Positions 1 through 10,255 of a stretch of DNA of 64,000 bases are shown here, one piece after another. Position numbers and translations under genes: made by a program. Positions within the stretch are counted from its first letter, which is position 1. The number at the start of each line of letters is the position of its first letter. Under the pieces are notes generated by a model. That model was not told the origin of the DNA and searched no databases. It saw only the letters and a program-made list of their open reading frames with translations. Source of the DNA: Alteromonas macleodii (lineage in GTDB: Bacteria; Pseudomonadota; Gammaproteobacteria; Enterobacterales; Alteromonadaceae); assembly GCF_903772925.1 (NCBI RefSeq), contig NZ_LR812090.1, positions 1,818,333-1,882,332 of the forward strand. Reading direction: 5' to 3'.

Positions 1-2116
1 TACTACTATTAGTGTTGCACTATCGTTGCAAAATGAAAGTGGAGAGGCCGATAATAACCTTTCTTCTAGCAATGCTTTAACGGCAGTGGCAACAGTAACT
101 AATTCATTGGGTGAGCCTCAGGCCGATCTACTGCTTACCTTTTCATTAAGTAATGATGAGCTTGCTACCTTCTCAAACGATACGGCGACGGCATTAACAA
201 ATGCCGAAGGTGTTGCGACAATAGCCATGTCGGTTGGAAGCGCCTCTGGCGACGGCGAAGTAACGGCGACTCTACCTACTGGTGAGACAGACTCTACGAC
301 CTTTAGCTCTGAAGGTAGTACCACGGTAAGTGAAGAGCCTGCGTCGTTGGAGCTATTTGCCAGTAGCATTCAGTTGGCATCAAGTGGCAATGATGAAATT
401 GAATTGATTGCCTTAGTTAAAAATGAACAAAGTGTGTTGATGGAAGGGGTTGACGTAAGCTTCTTTGCACCAGCATCGGAAGGTGTTGAAATTAATTTGA
501 CACAACCTGTAACGCAGGCCGATGGTACCGCAAGAGCAATTGTTTCATCTCAAAATAATGCTGAAAATCGTGTTATAAAAGTGATGGCTCAAGTAGGCTC
601 TTTACCAAACGAAGAAGTTGAAATCGAAGTAAAAGGGACAGAAGTTACTGCTAACGGTCCCAGCTCTGTGATACTTAATAAAACAGCGATCTATGTATTA
701 AGAGTGGTAGATTCAGATGGAAATACTATTCCAAACGAAGAGATAATAATAACACCAAACACAGAAGGCACGTTCGAGCAAACTGAATTGACTACAGATG
801 CTAATGGTCAAGTTGAAGTTGTGTACAACGCAATTGCTTCCGGCCAGGATCAATTTGAAATTGAAGCACTTGGCGCTTCTGATATAATTTCTATTATCGT
901 GCAGGAAGATAATTTTGATTTTACTGAAACACCAGAAAGTGAAATATCTTTAAACACAGTGACTACTCTTACAGGGCGTTGGTTGAAAGATAATAGCCCT
1001 GTTGCAAATAGGAGGGTACTTGTTACTGCCTCCAGAGGACAGGTAGATTACACCAATTCAGAAGACCAGACATTTGAGACCGATGCTAATGGTGTATTCA
1101 CTTTCAGCTTGAGCTCTAACAATGCTGGTTTTTCGAGCGTTACGGCGTCTGGCTTAGACCCCTCGGGGGAGAGCGTAGAGGTTGTATCGACGGTAGACAT
1201 AGAATTCATCGCAGATGAGCCGTTTTACATTAATGCTGATGCAACACCTGACATTGTAGGTCCAGATGGTCAAAGTAGTCGAATTACGGCAATAGTACGT
1301 GACGAAAACGATAATTTGGTTAAAAATCAAGTTGTATCATTTAACGTTGATGATCCCTCAACAGGTACCATTTCACCTTCACAAGCGGTAACCGACAGTA
1401 ACGGTGTTGCGAGTACCGTGTTTACGTCAGGCGCAGTGTCTAGTAATGAATCTGTAGTTGTGACTGCTCAAGTGGTTGGTACACCTGAAGTGCAAGACCA
1501 AGCAATTTTAACGGTAGCTAATCGATCGTTTGATATTTCCCTTGGTACCGGCAATCAGATTGAAGAAGCCGACACTAGCTCATACCGTAAAGAATTTGCA
1601 GTATTTGTTTCTGATAGTGCTGGACAACCTGTTAGTGATGTTAATTTAACTGCTTCTATTGCACCAATGAGATTCCCCGATTTGCCTGGTTACATTAAAG
1701 GTTTCAGGGTATGGAATGGCACGGTGTGGACAAGCGATCCTTCTCAAGGCGGTAGACGGTTCTTTTGCGTGAACGAAGATGTAAACAATAACGGTATTCT
1801 TGATGTAACTAGTACAACAACTGAAGACCGCAATGGTGATAATCTACTTACACCGGGAATCGTTGGAGCTATTTCATTTGTAGGTGAATCTGTGTCTGAT
1901 GAAAATGGACAAGCGACTTTGGTGCTCAGATACCCACAAAATTATGGTGGTTGGCTACAAGTTATTATCACTGTAAATGGTCAATCTACCGGCAGTGAAG
2001 CACAGGCGAGTATGGAGTTTCTATTAGAGACCTCCGCTGATGATTTGAGTGACGAAGCTGTGCCACCTCCGCCAAATCCATTTGGAGTTCTGGAAGACTG
2101 TACCTCACCTGATTGA
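1..2116 (+). CDS. Ig-like repeat surface protein (5' end outside window)
   Basis: The reading frame is already open at the left edge, so this is the C-terminal part of a longer protein; about 704 codons are visible. It is built of repeated beta-sandwich units of roughly 90-110 residues with the phrase pattern 'D-x-N-G-x-A/V' near each unit's end (DANGQVEVV, DANGVFTFS, DSNGVASTV, DENGQATLV). This pattern is typical of bacterial Ig-like (Big_1, invasin/intimin type) domains. Near the C-terminus there is an acidic stretch, EDVNNNGILD, resembling a calcium-binding loop. No catalytic motif or C-terminal anchor is evident, and the end is proline-rich (VPPPPNPF). Such proteins are usually secreted or outer-membrane associated adhesins. 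The function is not known and the N-terminus that would show the export route is missing. It is followed by a strong bidirectional terminator. Confidence 0.75.
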   Translation, partial: TTISVALSLQNESGEADNNLSSSNALTAVATVTNSLGEPQADLLLTFSLSNDELATFSNDTATALTNAEGVATIAMSVGSASGDGEVTATLPTGETDSTTFSSEGSTTVSEEPASLELFASSIQLASSGNDEIELIALVKNEQSVLMEGVDVSFFAPASEGVEINLTQPVTQADGTARAIVSSQNNAENRVIKVMAQVGSLPNEEVEIEVKGTEVTANGPSSVILNKTAIYVLRVVDSDGNTIPNEEIIITPNTEGTFEQTELTTDANGQVEVVYNAIASGQDQFEIEALGASDIISIIVQEDNFDFTETPESEISLNTVTTLTGRWLKDNSPVANRRVLVTASRGQVDYTNSEDQTFETDANGVFTFSLSSNNAGFSSVTASGLDPSGESVEVVSTVDIEFIADEPFYINADATPDIVGPDGQSSRITAIVRDENDNLVKNQVVSFNVDDPSTGTISPSQAVTDSNGVASTVFTSGAVSSNESVVVTAQVVGTPEVQDQAILTVANRSFDISLGTGNQIEEADTSSYRKEFAVFVSDSAGQPVSDVNLTASIAPMRFPDLPGYIKGFRVWNGTVWTSDPSQGGRRFFCVNEDVNNNGILDVTSTTTEDRNGDNLLTPGIVGAISFVGESVSDENGQATLVLRYPQNYGGWLQVIITVNGQSTGSEAQASMEFLLETSADDLSDEAVPPPPNPFGVLEDCTSPD

Positions 2117-2193
2117 ACACAAATCATGAAGTAAAAAATCGAGTATTATGTCGTTGGATGAATCCAGCATAGATATTTAAAAATCTGAGAAGT

Positions 2194-2227
2194 AAAAAAA
2201 CCGCCGAATTTATTCAGGCGGTTTTTT
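2194..2227. terminator. Bidirectional intrinsic terminator
   Basis: A-tract and stem aaaaaaaccgcc (2194-2205), an 11-nt loop, then ggcggtttttt (2217-2227). The A and T tracts on both flanks fit termination of both the Ig-repeat gene (+) and astB (-), whose 3' ends converge here. Confidence 0.85.
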
Positions 2228-2241
2228 CGTTTTATCGCTTG

Positions 2242-3579
2242 CTAATTTTGGAACGGATAAACCGAACCAATCTTCAGAATCTGCGTAAGCTCATCTAGAG
2301 CAGTGCGCGACTCAATTAGTAGCTGAGGATCGCGCAAGTCATCTTCGCTTAGTTCATCGCGATAGTGCTTATCGACCCACGCGTTTAAGCGCGTAAACTG
2401 TGTATCGTTGATTAAGGTGTTTTGATTTACTGCTTCAAGCTCTTGGTCGTTCATTGCAACACGCAGGCGTAAGCAAGCAGGGCCGCCGCCATTGCGCATA
2501 CTTTGTTTAACATCGAAATAGTTAACCGACTTAATTGGCGTACCTAGTGTAACTAGCTTGTCTAAATAACGTTTAACCGCTTCGTTTTCCTGACATTCAG
2601 TTGGCGCGATAATGGTCATATCACCACTAGGAAGCGTTATAATTTGCGTGTTAAACAAGTAGGTTCTAACCGCGTCCTGAACAGACACTTCAGAGGTTGG
2701 AACTTCAATAAAGTGAAGTGGCTCGCTGCCAAATTTCGCTTGCAGCTCTTTAAAGCCCGCTTCTTTTTTATAAAACGCTTGCTCGTGGAAAAACAACACG
2801 TTTTGGTTACCTACGGCAATCACGTCGTTGTGAAATACACCTTGGTCGATAACATCAGGGTTTTGTTGCATGTAAACCACACCATCGTCGTCTAAGCCAT
2901 GCAAACGCGCTACGGCTTGGCACGCTTCCAGTGTTTGGCGAGCCGGGTATTTGGTTGGCGCAGGTTTGCTGGTATCAAATGCATGGCGACCATAAACAAA
3001 CAGCTCCACACCAGCCTGCCCGTAATTGCTGCAAAGCCGCGTATGGTTTGCTGCACCTTCGTCACCAAAATGCTCGTTATCTGGCAGGTGTTGGTGATGG
3101 GCGAAGTGTTTTTCATTGGCAAATGTGCCGCGCAAAATATTGCCTGTTACCTGAGGCTCTAATGAGCGATGAAACTTGTTTGTTAGGTTTGCAGGGGTAA
3201 AGTGCACGCGACCGTCGGCAGTATCGGCGCTAGGAGACACAGTGGCGGCATTTGCGGTCCACATGCTACTAGCAGAGCAACACGCTAGGAAAATCTCGCG
3301 AGACTGCTTTGCAGCGCTTTCTAGCACACGAGCATCAGAGCCGGTAAAACCTAACCGACGGAGTGCAGCGATATCAGGGCGTTCTTGCGGCGCTAACACA
3401 CCTTGAACCATTCCCATATCGGCCAACGCTTTTGCTTTTGCAAGACCCTGCTTTGCAGCCTGCTTAGGGCTGCTTTTTGCATTCGCATTGTTCAGGGAAG
3501 CGACATTGCCAAACGATAAGCCGGCATAGTTATGTGTAGGTCCAACAAGACCATCAAAGTTAACTTCAAACTGCTTCAT
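2242..3579 (-). CDS. astB: N-succinylarginine dihydrolase
   Basis: AstB hydrolyses N2-succinylarginine to succinylornithine, CO2 and ammonia in the cytoplasmic arginine succinyltransferase (AST) catabolic pathway. The start was set at 3579 because the protein then begins [20 protein letters not shown], the family's conserved N-terminus, with an AGGGAAA-like ribosome binding site upstream; an in-frame start at 3618 would add 13 non-conserved residues. The predicted length of 445 residues matches the family. The motif [10 protein letters not shown] contains the nucleophilic cysteine at about residue 369, equivalent to the known AstB active-site Cys. The other ast genes are not in the window, so the gene is split from its usual operon, as is common in Alteromonadales. 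This is core metabolism and not part of the polysaccharide locus. Confidence 0.96.
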   Translation of the reverse strand: MKQFEVNFDGLVGPTHNYAGLSFGNVASLNNANAKSSPKQAAKQGLAKAKALADMGMVQGVLAPQERPDIAALRRLGFTGSDARVLESAAKQSREIFLACCSASSMWTANAATVSPSADTADGRVHFTPANLTNKFHRSLEPQVTGNILRGTFANEKHFAHHQHLPDNEHFGDEGAANHTRLCSNYGQAGVELFVYGRHAFDTSKPAPTKYPARQTLEACQAVARLHGLDDDGVVYMQQNPDVIDQGVFHNDVIAVGNQNVLFFHEQAFYKKEAGFKELQAKFGSEPLHFIEVPTSEVSVQDAVRTYLFNTQIITLPSGDMTIIAPTECQENEAVKRYLDKLVTLGTPIKSVNYFDVKQSMRNGGGPACLRLRVAMNDQELEAVNQNTLINDTQFTRLNAWVDKHYRDELSEDDLRDPQLLIESRTALDELTQILKIGSVYPFQN

Positions 3580-3973
3580 ACTTTCCCTCATTCTTGTAGT
3601 TTTTGCTGTTGACCCCATATGCTACATTCTTACAGGCACTGCCATTAAATTGATTGCAGTTGTAGCGCTTTCGCTTTGTACAGGGGCAAACGCAGCACTT
3701 CTTTAAACCTGAGCGCGTCGTTAGGTCAGGTTGGAATGGCTGGCATTATACGGCTTTTAAGACCGATGCCAATCACGCTGCTTATTTAATGTACAGTTTT
3801 TGTGCGCGTTTAGAGCGGTGGGAAGAATAAGTATGAAGAAGATCTTGTTTTCCATTCACTTTGTAGATATATGTTAAAAAAGAGCGAGTACCCTATATAT
3901 AGTGTCGGGCTGCTCCAATTTTCAGAATTTGACGTAAATAGTCATTAAAAATCAATAGGTTTAGTTCAATTAT
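3580..3973. other. Intergenic region between astB and topA
   Basis: This is a 394-bp divergent promoter region. I see no ORF, tRNA or convincing riboswitch. An A/T-rich segment (about 3860-3960, including tatatatag around 3894-3902) lies in front of topA and probably carries its promoter, but no single -35/-10 pair stands out. No TTGTNNACAA operator is present. Confidence 0.4.
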
Positions 3974-6634
3974 ATGGCAAAATCACTGGTCATAGTCGAG
4001 TCACCAGCCAAAGCAAAAACGATAAATAAATATCTTGGCAAAGATTTTATCGTAAAAAGTTCGGTTGGCCATGTGCGAGATCTTCCAACGAAGGCGTTAG
4101 GCAAAGTAGAGCCTAAAAAACCGGCTAAAGAACTCAAAACTTTAGGCGAAGAAGAGCGTCAAGAATATCTTCGTCGTCACGAATACTTGAAACTTGTAGA
4201 CAGAATGGGCGTTGATCCAGAAAAAGACTGGAAGGCTCACTATCAGGTGCTGCAGGGCAAAGAAAAGGTAGTCAACGAACTTAAAAAGCTCGCAAAAGAC
4301 GCCGACACTATCTATCTCGCAACGGATTTGGACCGCGAGGGAGAGGCGATTGCGTGGCACTTACAAGAACTGTTAGGCAAAAAAGATAAGACGTATCAGC
4401 GCGTAGTCTTCAACGAAATTACTAAAAATGCGATTCAAGACGCGTTTTCAGCCCCGGGTGAGCTAAATATTTCTCGTGTTAATGCACAGCAAGCACGCCG
4501 TTTCCTAGACCGAGTTGTAGGCTTTATGGTGTCGCCTCTGCTATGGAAAAAGATTGCGCGCGGACTTTCAGCAGGGCGTGTTCAATCGGTAGCGGTTAGG
4601 CTTGTTGTCGAGCGAGAGCGCGAAATTAAAGCCTTCGTACCAGAAGAGTTCTGGGACGTTCACGCAGATTTGACCAGCCAGCAAAAAGCGGCGCTTCGCA
4701 TGTTGGTTGCCAAGCATCAGGGCAGTGCGTTTAAGCCGAAAAACAAAGCGGAAACAGATAAAGCACTCGCTGACCTTGAAGGTGCGAACTATACGGTGGA
4801 AAGCCGTGAGTCGAAGCCAACGCAAAGTCGTCCTTCTGCGCCATTTATTACCTCTACGCTGCAACAAGCAGCGAGTACGCGTTTGGGCTTCGGTGTTAAG
4901 AAAACCATGATGATGGCCCAGCGTCTTTATGAAGCGGGTTACATCACCTATATGCGTACTGACTCGACCAATTTGAGTCAAGAAGCAGTAGAAAGTGCGC
5001 GCGCATATATCTCAGACAATTTTGGTGGCAAATACCTACCAGATTCGCCAAATCGCTATGGAAGCAAAGAAGGTGCGCAAGAAGCGCACGAAGCGATACG
5101 ACCTTCAAATGTGAATATTAGTGCGGCGAGCTTAGGTGATATGGAGCGCGATGCACAGCGCCTTTATGAGCTTATTTGGCGCCAGTTTTTAGCGTGTCAA
5201 ATGACACCGGCTAAGTACGATGCAACTACGATTAAAGTGGCAGCAGGGGACTACGAGCTCACAGCAAAAGGCCGTGTACTTAAGTTTGACGGTTGGACGC
5301 GTGTGCAGCCACAACTTCGCAAAAAAGGCGATGAAGAGCTTATGCTGCCTGATGTGCAAAAAGGCGATGTGCTTGACTTAAAAGCCCTTGATCCTAAGCA
5401 GCACTTCACTAAGCCTGTGGCGCGATTTAATGAAGCGTCTCTGGTAAAAGAGCTTGAAAAACGCGGCATTGGTCGTCCTTCAACCTATGCTAGCATCATT
5501 TCAACCATACAAGACCGCGGCTATGTGCGTTTAGAAAATAAACGTTTTTACGCCGAGAAAATGGGTGAAATAGTAAACGATCGCCTGATGGAAAACTTCG
5601 ACGATCTAATGAGCTATGACTTCACGGCTAACATGGAGCAACATCTAGATGATATTGCTGAAGGCAATAAAGATTGGAAAGATGTTCTTAATGAGTTCTA
5701 CAGTGGCTTCTATGGAAAACTGCTAAACGCCGAAAAAGACCCTGAAGAAGGCGGTATGCGCTTAAATCAGGCAATACCTGCGGGTATTGAATGCGACAAA
5801 TGCGGCCGCGAAATGAATGTAAGAACCGCTTCAACCGGTGTATTCTTGGGCTGTTCAGGTTATAACTTACCGCCTAAAGAGCGCTGCACCAACACCATGA
5901 ACCTAACGCCTGGTGACGAAGTGGTGAAGGTGGATGACGAAGAAGAGCTTGAAACAGAAGCGCTTCGCTCTAAAAAGCGTTGTCCTAAGTGCGGCACTGC
6001 CATGGACAGCTACTTGGTAGACGAGACCCGTAAGCTTCACGTCTGTGGTAATACACCTACCTGTGATGGCACCTTGGTTGAGACGGGCACATTTAAAATT
6101 AAAGGCTACGACGGTCCTATTATCGAATGCGATAAATGTGGCAGCGATATGGAGCTTAAGAACGGTCGTTTTGGTAAATACTTCGGCTGTACTAATGAAG
6201 AATGTAAAAATACCCGTAAGCTGCTAAGAAACGGGGAAGCCGCACCACCGAAAGAAGACCCGGTCGATCTGCCGGAACTTCCATGTGAAAAGTCAGACGC
6301 GCACTTCATGCTACGCGATGGGGCGTCGGGCATCTTCTTGGCAGCGCATAACTTCCCTAAATCTCGTGAGACTCGTGCGCCGAAAGTGGAAGAACTTGCC
6401 CGCTTTAGAGACAGAATTTCGCCGAAATTCTATTATCTTGCTGATGCGCCAAAAACAGACCCTGATGGTAATTCTGCGATAGTTCGCTACAGCAGAAAGA
6501 CCAAACAGCAGTATGTGATGTCCGAAAATGAAAACGGAAAAGCGACGGGTTGGTCGGCATGGTACGACAACGGTAAATGGCAGGAGCAAGCAGCGAAAAA
6601 GCCTGCGGCCAAGTCAAAAGCCAAGAAAAAGTAA
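3974..6634 (+). CDS. topA: DNA topoisomerase I (type IA)
   Basis: TopA relaxes negatively supercoiled DNA through a transient 5'-phosphotyrosine bond. At 886 residues it has the usual gammaproteobacterial length. The N-terminal Toprim domain shows [12 protein letters not shown] and the acidic [13 protein letters not shown] motif. The catalytic tyrosine is in [10 protein letters not shown] (about residue 326, equivalent to E. coli Tyr319). The C-terminal third has several CxxC zinc ribbons ([29 protein letters not shown], with CTNEEC) followed by a lysine-rich tail. The gene stands alone, ends in a clear terminator, and is core genome. Nothing looks unusual. Confidence 0.98.
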   Translation: MAKSLVIVESPAKAKTINKYLGKDFIVKSSVGHVRDLPTKALGKVEPKKPAKELKTLGEEERQEYLRRHEYLKLVDRMGVDPEKDWKAHYQVLQGKEKVVNELKKLAKDADTIYLATDLDREGEAIAWHLQELLGKKDKTYQRVVFNEITKNAIQDAFSAPGELNISRVNAQQARRFLDRVVGFMVSPLLWKKIARGLSAGRVQSVAVRLVVEREREIKAFVPEEFWDVHADLTSQQKAALRMLVAKHQGSAFKPKNKAETDKALADLEGANYTVESRESKPTQSRPSAPFITSTLQQAASTRLGFGVKKTMMMAQRLYEAGYITYMRTDSTNLSQEAVESARAYISDNFGGKYLPDSPNRYGSKEGAQEAHEAIRPSNVNISAASLGDMERDAQRLYELIWRQFLACQMTPAKYDATTIKVAAGDYELTAKGRVLKFDGWTRVQPQLRKKGDEELMLPDVQKGDVLDLKALDPKQHFTKPVARFNEASLVKELEKRGIGRPSTYASIISTIQDRGYVRLENKRFYAEKMGEIVNDRLMENFDDLMSYDFTANMEQHLDDIAEGNKDWKDVLNEFYSGFYGKLLNAEKDPEEGGMRLNQAIPAGIECDKCGREMNVRTASTGVFLGCSGYNLPPKERCTNTMNLTPGDEVVKVDDEEELETEALRSKKRCPKCGTAMDSYLVDETRKLHVCGNTPTCDGTLVETGTFKIKGYDGPIIECDKCGSDMELKNGRFGKYFGCTNEECKNTRKLLRNGEAAPPKEDPVDLPELPCEKSDAHFMLRDGASGIFLAAHNFPKSRETRAPKVEELARFRDRISPKFYYLADAPKTDPDGNSAIVRYSRKTKQQYVMSENENGKATGWSAWYDNGKWQEQAAKKPAAKSKAKKK

Positions 6635-6667
6635 TTCAAAGCTAATATAATACTTTGAAGCCTAAAC

Positions 6668-6694
6668 AATAAGCCCGATTTTATTCGGGCTTAT
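6668..6694 (+). terminator. Intrinsic terminator of topA
   Basis: Hairpin aataagcccga / tcgggcttatt with a short ttta-type loop, about 34 bp after the topA stop. The stem is near perfect and AT-flanked on both sides. Confidence 0.8.
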
Positions 6695-6771
6695 TACGTT
6701 TTAAGAAACCCAATGAAGACTTGCAACACGCTTCATGCAAGGTTTATTACTATATTAATAGAGAGTGAGTT

Positions 6772-7323
6772 ATGGCCTCTTTACAGGATCAACTTTTAAA
6801 AGCCGGACTGGCTGACAAAGCAACTGCAAAACAAGCGCGCGCTGACAAACGTAAAAAGCAGAAACAGAAAAATAAGCAAAAACAGCCAGTGGTAGATGAG
6901 GCTACGTTAGCGGCTCAAAAAGCGGCGGAAGAGAAAAAAGCTCGCTCTCGTGAGCTAAACCAACTGCAGCAGGAAGAACGAGAAAAACGTTCAATTGCGG
7001 CGCAAGTAAGGCAACTTATTAACGTTAATAAACAGCCTCGTAAGGGTGAAACGTTACTTAATTTTACTCACGATAACGTGGTAAAACGCATGTATGTGAG
7101 TGAAGAAATGCACAAGCAAGTGACAAAAGGTCGTTTGACTGTGGTATTGCTTGACGACGCTTACGAACTGGTTCCAACGCCTGTGGCTGACAAGATTGCT
7201 CAGCGTGATGAATCTTCAATTATATATCGCGCCGATCTAGATAAAAGTGGCAGCGACGGAAAAGACGAGGATGAAGACGACTGGTATGCCGACTACGAAA
7301 TTCCAGACGATTTAACCTGGTAA
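6772..7323 (+). CDS. yaiL: DUF2058 (YaiL-like) protein
   Basis: This is a 183-residue cytoplasmic protein of the DUF2058 family, related to E. coli YaiL, whose members have been described as nucleoprotein or polynucleotide-associated; the exact role is unresolved. The sequence begins MASLQDQLLKAGLADK, the family signature, then has a strongly basic Lys/Gln stretch (residues about 20-40), an Ala/Glu/Arg-rich probable coiled coil (about 45-80), and an acidic C-terminus (DGKDEDEDDWYADYEIP). It has its own region between topA's terminator and a long hairpin, so it is probably monocistronic. It is a conserved core gene, and the symbol is by similarity only. Confidence 0.85.
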   Translation: MASLQDQLLKAGLADKATAKQARADKRKKQKQKNKQKQPVVDEATLAAQKAAEEKKARSRELNQLQQEEREKRSIAAQVRQLINVNKQPRKGETLLNFTHDNVVKRMYVSEEMHKQVTKGRLTVVLLDDAYELVPTPVADKIAQRDESSIIYRADLDKSGSDGKDEDEDDWYADYEIPDDLTW

Positions 7324-7332
7324 ACTTTTCAA

Positions 7333-7373
7333 ACTCACCACCTTGAGGTTTTAAAAAAAGCTCGGTGGTGAGT
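7333..7373. terminator. Inverted repeat after yaiL (possible terminator)
   Basis: A perfect 10-bp inverted repeat, actcaccacc (7333-7342) and ggtggtgagt (7364-7373), with a 21-nt loop. There is no T tract after the second arm, so it may be a factor-assisted terminator or mRNA-stabilising hairpin. Confidence 0.5.
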
Positions 7374-7691
7374 AAATGCTTTCAACCATAGCTGTATTTA
7401 CTCTCGTTTTATCAACCTTCTCCTAATACCCGTACTCTATTTGCATGTTCTGATTGCAATTGAACTTCAAAGTCCCTTCATAACTATCGCTTGTGCTACC
7501 CTAAAGCACTGTATTTATTACGACTTTTTAGAATTTGTTCTCTTTAGAAAATCTTATCTCGGCCGTTAAGAACAAAATAGTTAAGGAGAGGTGTTACCTC
7601 TGCTTTCTAGTCTATAGTTATTAAAGCGCATAAGTATCGTTACCCATAATTATTTGCGTTAGATGTTGTTTCTTAATGTAGGAGGGAAGCC
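7374..7691. other. Intergenic region before the metallopeptidase
   Basis: About 318 bp without a gene. The only clear element is a strong ribosome binding site (taggagggaa) just before the ATG at 7692. No operator palindrome of the kind found downstream occurs here, which marks the left border of the polysaccharide regulon. Confidence 0.4.
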
Positions 7692-8477
7692 ATGAACGGT
7701 TTACCGAAGCTGGTTCTAGGTGTCGTAATATCATTGTGCATGTCACTACCTGTAAATGCTGGGCTATTCAACATCTCTATCAATAATCTTGGAGGATTAA
7801 CACCCACACAATCTAGCGCATTTGACGATGCAATTGCGTATTGGGAATCATATTTAATAGGTGTTCAAAGCTCTTTTGACCATAGTATTGTTATAGAGGC
7901 GAGTGGAGCGCCAATTGATGGTACAGGCGGGGTGCTGGGTAGTGCCGGGCCTTCTAGTATTACTCAGCTTTCCGACAGTACTTATGTTTATGCGAATAAA
8001 GGTCGCATGCGCTTTGATACGGCAGATCTAAATAATATGGAAACTAACGGTACACTTTTCGATGTTATCGTGCACGAAATGGCTCATGTTATCGGGTTTG
8101 GCACTTTGTGGACGACTGATTTTTTTATCGCAGGGAGCCAGTCTAATTACGTCAATGGCACAGGGCGCTACACCGGAGAATACGCTTTGGAAATCTACCG
8201 CCGTGAGTTTGTCGAAGACGCCACCTTTATTCCTGTTGAACTTGGCGGAGGCGCAGGTACTGCCAATAGTCATTGGGACGAGCCTTGGCCTGGTGGTTCA
8301 TCTGACTTAATGACCGGCTATTTAGGGCCCTATCCAATTACGTTAAGCGATACCACTGTCGCATCGTTTGCTGATATTGGTTATTTGACAACTGTAACTC
8401 ATGCGGTGAGTGAAGCATCGACGTTATATCTTTTTATTCTGATGTTATGGTATTTAAGCCACCAACGTCGCGCTTAA
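7692..8477 (+). CDS. Secreted M8 (leishmanolysin)-like zinc metallopeptidase with a PEP-CTERM-like tail
   Basis: This is a 261-residue exported protein. Residues 1-24 form a signal peptide (hydrophobic core LVLGVVISLCMSLPVNA). The zinc site HEMAHVIGFGTLW (HExxHxxGFG) is the metzincin/leishmanolysin-type motif, with a further SHWDEP segment that often carries the third ligand in this family. After 'SFADIGY', also typical of the family, comes the C-terminus VSEASTLYLF, a hydrophobic helix, then HQRRA. This copies the layout of a PEP-CTERM sorting signal (VPEPSTL, transmembrane helix, Arg cluster) with both prolines replaced. It could be an exosortase substrate or a degenerate former one; no exosortase lies in the window. 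The start is supported by a strong Shine-Dalgarno. Its 3' end almost meets the convergent lacI-type gene (4-bp gap). Confidence 0.75.
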   Translation: MNGLPKLVLGVVISLCMSLPVNAGLFNISINNLGGLTPTQSSAFDDAIAYWESYLIGVQSSFDHSIVIEASGAPIDGTGGVLGSAGPSSITQLSDSTYVYANKGRMRFDTADLNNMETNGTLFDVIVHEMAHVIGFGTLWTTDFFIAGSQSNYVNGTGRYTGEYALEIYRREFVEDATFIPVELGGGAGTANSHWDEPWPGGSSDLMTGYLGPYPITLSDTTVASFADIGYLTTVTHAVSEASTLYLFILMLWYLSHQRRA

Positions 8478-8481
8478 AATA

Positions 8482-9462
8482 TTAGAGCAATAATGCATTA
8501 GAAGTATAGGATTGGCTTCTATTAATCGTTGGTAAAAACTTTTGAACTAATTGTTCATCGGTTAAAGCCTCTAATGCGAAAGCTTTATCAAGTAGTTTTT
8601 CAGTCAATAAAGCAAGTGGATAAGTCACACTAGTAATATAAGCGTTAAATGGAGAAGGTGAACAGTAGTTTCCGAATGTAATTATATTTATATGACGCTT
8701 ACTGTTACTAAAATGGTCATAAAATACACTGGCTAGACCCATTGCCGTGCTTGGTAGATCTGTAATAATTGTATTTGGCATGTCATTAGAGGAAATAAGG
8801 TCTCGCATCAGGTTTTCCCCATTATTGAAGCTGTCTGTTGTCCTATGCTCTAAAAAGGGAACTTCTAACTGCTCTCTAATTATTGTTTCCCTGTAGTGGG
8901 CATTGAAGGCAGGCTTAATGTCATTGATACAAAGACAGTTGCTATCTTTTTGGACAAAGTCAATGATCATTTCAGCCGCTTTTTGATGGTCGAAGGTTAC
9001 GCATCGCTCAGGAAACGGCTTTACAAAACGGTCTATTATGTACAAATTTGGGTAATATACCATCAGGTTTCTTAACGTTGTATCATCAATATATTGCGCC
9101 TGTGCAACGACAGGTGAGCATCCATAAGAGAGCAAACTGGTTATGGCATCTAATTCACTATTTGCGTCAGGTTCCGCGCTTTTTACTTGAATAGGAATGT
9201 TTTTTTTACTCGTATACGCTTCGGCTTTTTGAAGCACTTTGTAACCAGTATTTAAGTATTTAGAATATGCGATGCCAATTGCGTAAATGTTTTTTTTTCC
9301 TAGCATCACTGCATTCGGGTTTGGCTTATAGTTTAGCTCTTTAATTATTTGCTCTATGTGTCTTCTTGTTTCCTGCTTTACCGTTTTGGTGTTGTTTATA
9401 ACCCTCGAAACTGTTGCCTGTGATACACCTGCTTTTTTTGCAATATCCTTAATTGTAAGCAT
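8482..9462 (-). CDS. LacI-family transcriptional regulator
   Basis: This is a 326-residue sugar-responsive repressor or activator. The N-terminal helix-turn-helix reads LTIKDIAKKAGVSQATVSRV with the hinge-helix region YKPNPNAVMLGKK, followed by a periplasmic-binding-protein-like effector domain (residues about 60-326). It is the last gene of a minus-strand unit: TonB receptor, halogenase-like protein, SapC, LacI, 12 bp after the sapC-like stop. This position suggests that it controls this receptor cluster. Typical LacI operators have a central CG, which the recurrent palindrome in this locus lacks, so it is not the obvious binder of those sites. The effector sugar cannot be read from the sequence. 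Confidence 0.9.
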   Translation of the reverse strand: MLTIKDIAKKAGVSQATVSRVINNTKTVKQETRRHIEQIIKELNYKPNPNAVMLGKKNIYAIGIAYSKYLNTGYKVLQKAEAYTSKKNIPIQVKSAEPDANSELDAITSLLSYGCSPVVAQAQYIDDTTLRNLMVYYPNLYIIDRFVKPFPERCVTFDHQKAAEMIIDFVQKDSNCLCINDIKPAFNAHYRETIIREQLEVPFLEHRTTDSFNNGENLMRDLISSNDMPNTIITDLPSTAMGLASVFYDHFSNSKRHINIITFGNYCSPSPFNAYITSVTYPLALLTEKLLDKAFALEALTDEQLVQKFLPTINRSQSYTSNALLL

Positions 9463-9474
9463 TACTTTTCTCTC

Positions 9475-10200
9475 TTAACAGTGATGAGCTTTTGTTGGGG
9501 AAATGCGACGAGAAAAGATATCAAAGAGCTCTTTTAGGGAATGCAAACTGGCCTGGATGTAAACGGCTGCTTGATAATAGCCTTTGCGTAAAGCAAGCTC
9601 TTGTAAAGAGGGAGACAGAGTAAGGAAATCTGCAGGTATTACTGTGAGAAGATGGTTTCTTCTATGACTGATACCCTGATGATCTGTAAAGTCGATCGAG
9701 ACTGCCTTTAAGAGTCTATTTTCCTGAATAAAATGAAGAAAGCCCTCAGTATAGCGCTGCTGGGAACTTATTTGTTCTATAGACTTTTTCATTGCTTGGG
9801 CAAAGGGACTTAGTAAACCATCCTTTGCAAAAAGTGGTTCGCTACCGTTTTTGAAAGCTGTGTGCTGCTCATCAATCAATAGGCATGTGCGTTTACTTTC
9901 ATCAAGCTCTATTGAAAAAGGATGGCACTTCACAAACAAAGGGATGTATTGAGCATTCCAACTTCCCTCAATAATGAATTCATTTACTCCTTCGTCAAAT
10001 GCCGTCAAAGCGTGGATACTCAATGCGCCATCATCGATAGATTTGAATATGGCGATGGGATACTCTCTCTGAATTTGCTCAAACTCATCGAACAGAATAG
10101 GAAAAGTACTTTCATTAAAAACACAAGATCCAGCGTAGTTTTTTTTAATTTTTATATTCGGGTGTGTATCGAATGATAGTGGAATATATTTCTTCATCAT
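9475..10200 (-). CDS. SapC-family protein
   Basis: This is a 241-residue cytoplasmic-looking protein (no signal peptide) of the SapC family. In marine gammaproteobacteria and Caulobacter relatives such genes sit beside TonB-dependent receptors and tryptophan-halogenase-like genes. Recognisable parts are the N-terminal YIPLSFDTHPNIKI segment, the central CHPFSIELDES and LLIDEQ stretches, and the LFAKDGLLSPF region. The name comes from an S-layer related protein of Campylobacter, but the biochemical role in these receptor clusters is not established. It lies between the halogenase-like gene (56-bp gap) and lacI (12-bp gap). Assignment rests on family resemblance plus the conserved neighbourhood. 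Confidence 0.75.
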   Translation of the reverse strand: MMKKYIPLSFDTHPNIKIKKNYAGSCVFNESTFPILFDEFEQIQREYPIAIFKSIDDGALSIHALTAFDEGVNEFIIEGSWNAQYIPLFVKCHPFSIELDESKRTCLLIDEQHTAFKNGSEPLFAKDGLLSPFAQAMKKSIEQISSQQRYTEGFLHFIQENRLLKAVSIDFTDHQGISHRRNHLLTVIPADFLTLSPSLQELALRKGYYQAAVYIQASLHSLKELFDIFSRRISPTKAHHC

Positions 10201-10255
10201 TAATCTCTTAGGGCTGTTCGTCTATTATCATTATTCTGGTGCGGTAGAGACAGTA

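Noticed and set aside
26..2116. Start codon of the Ig-repeat gene at position 26
   Set aside because: That codon is TTG, and the frame is open and in the same repeat style back to the window edge, so the true start is outside the window.
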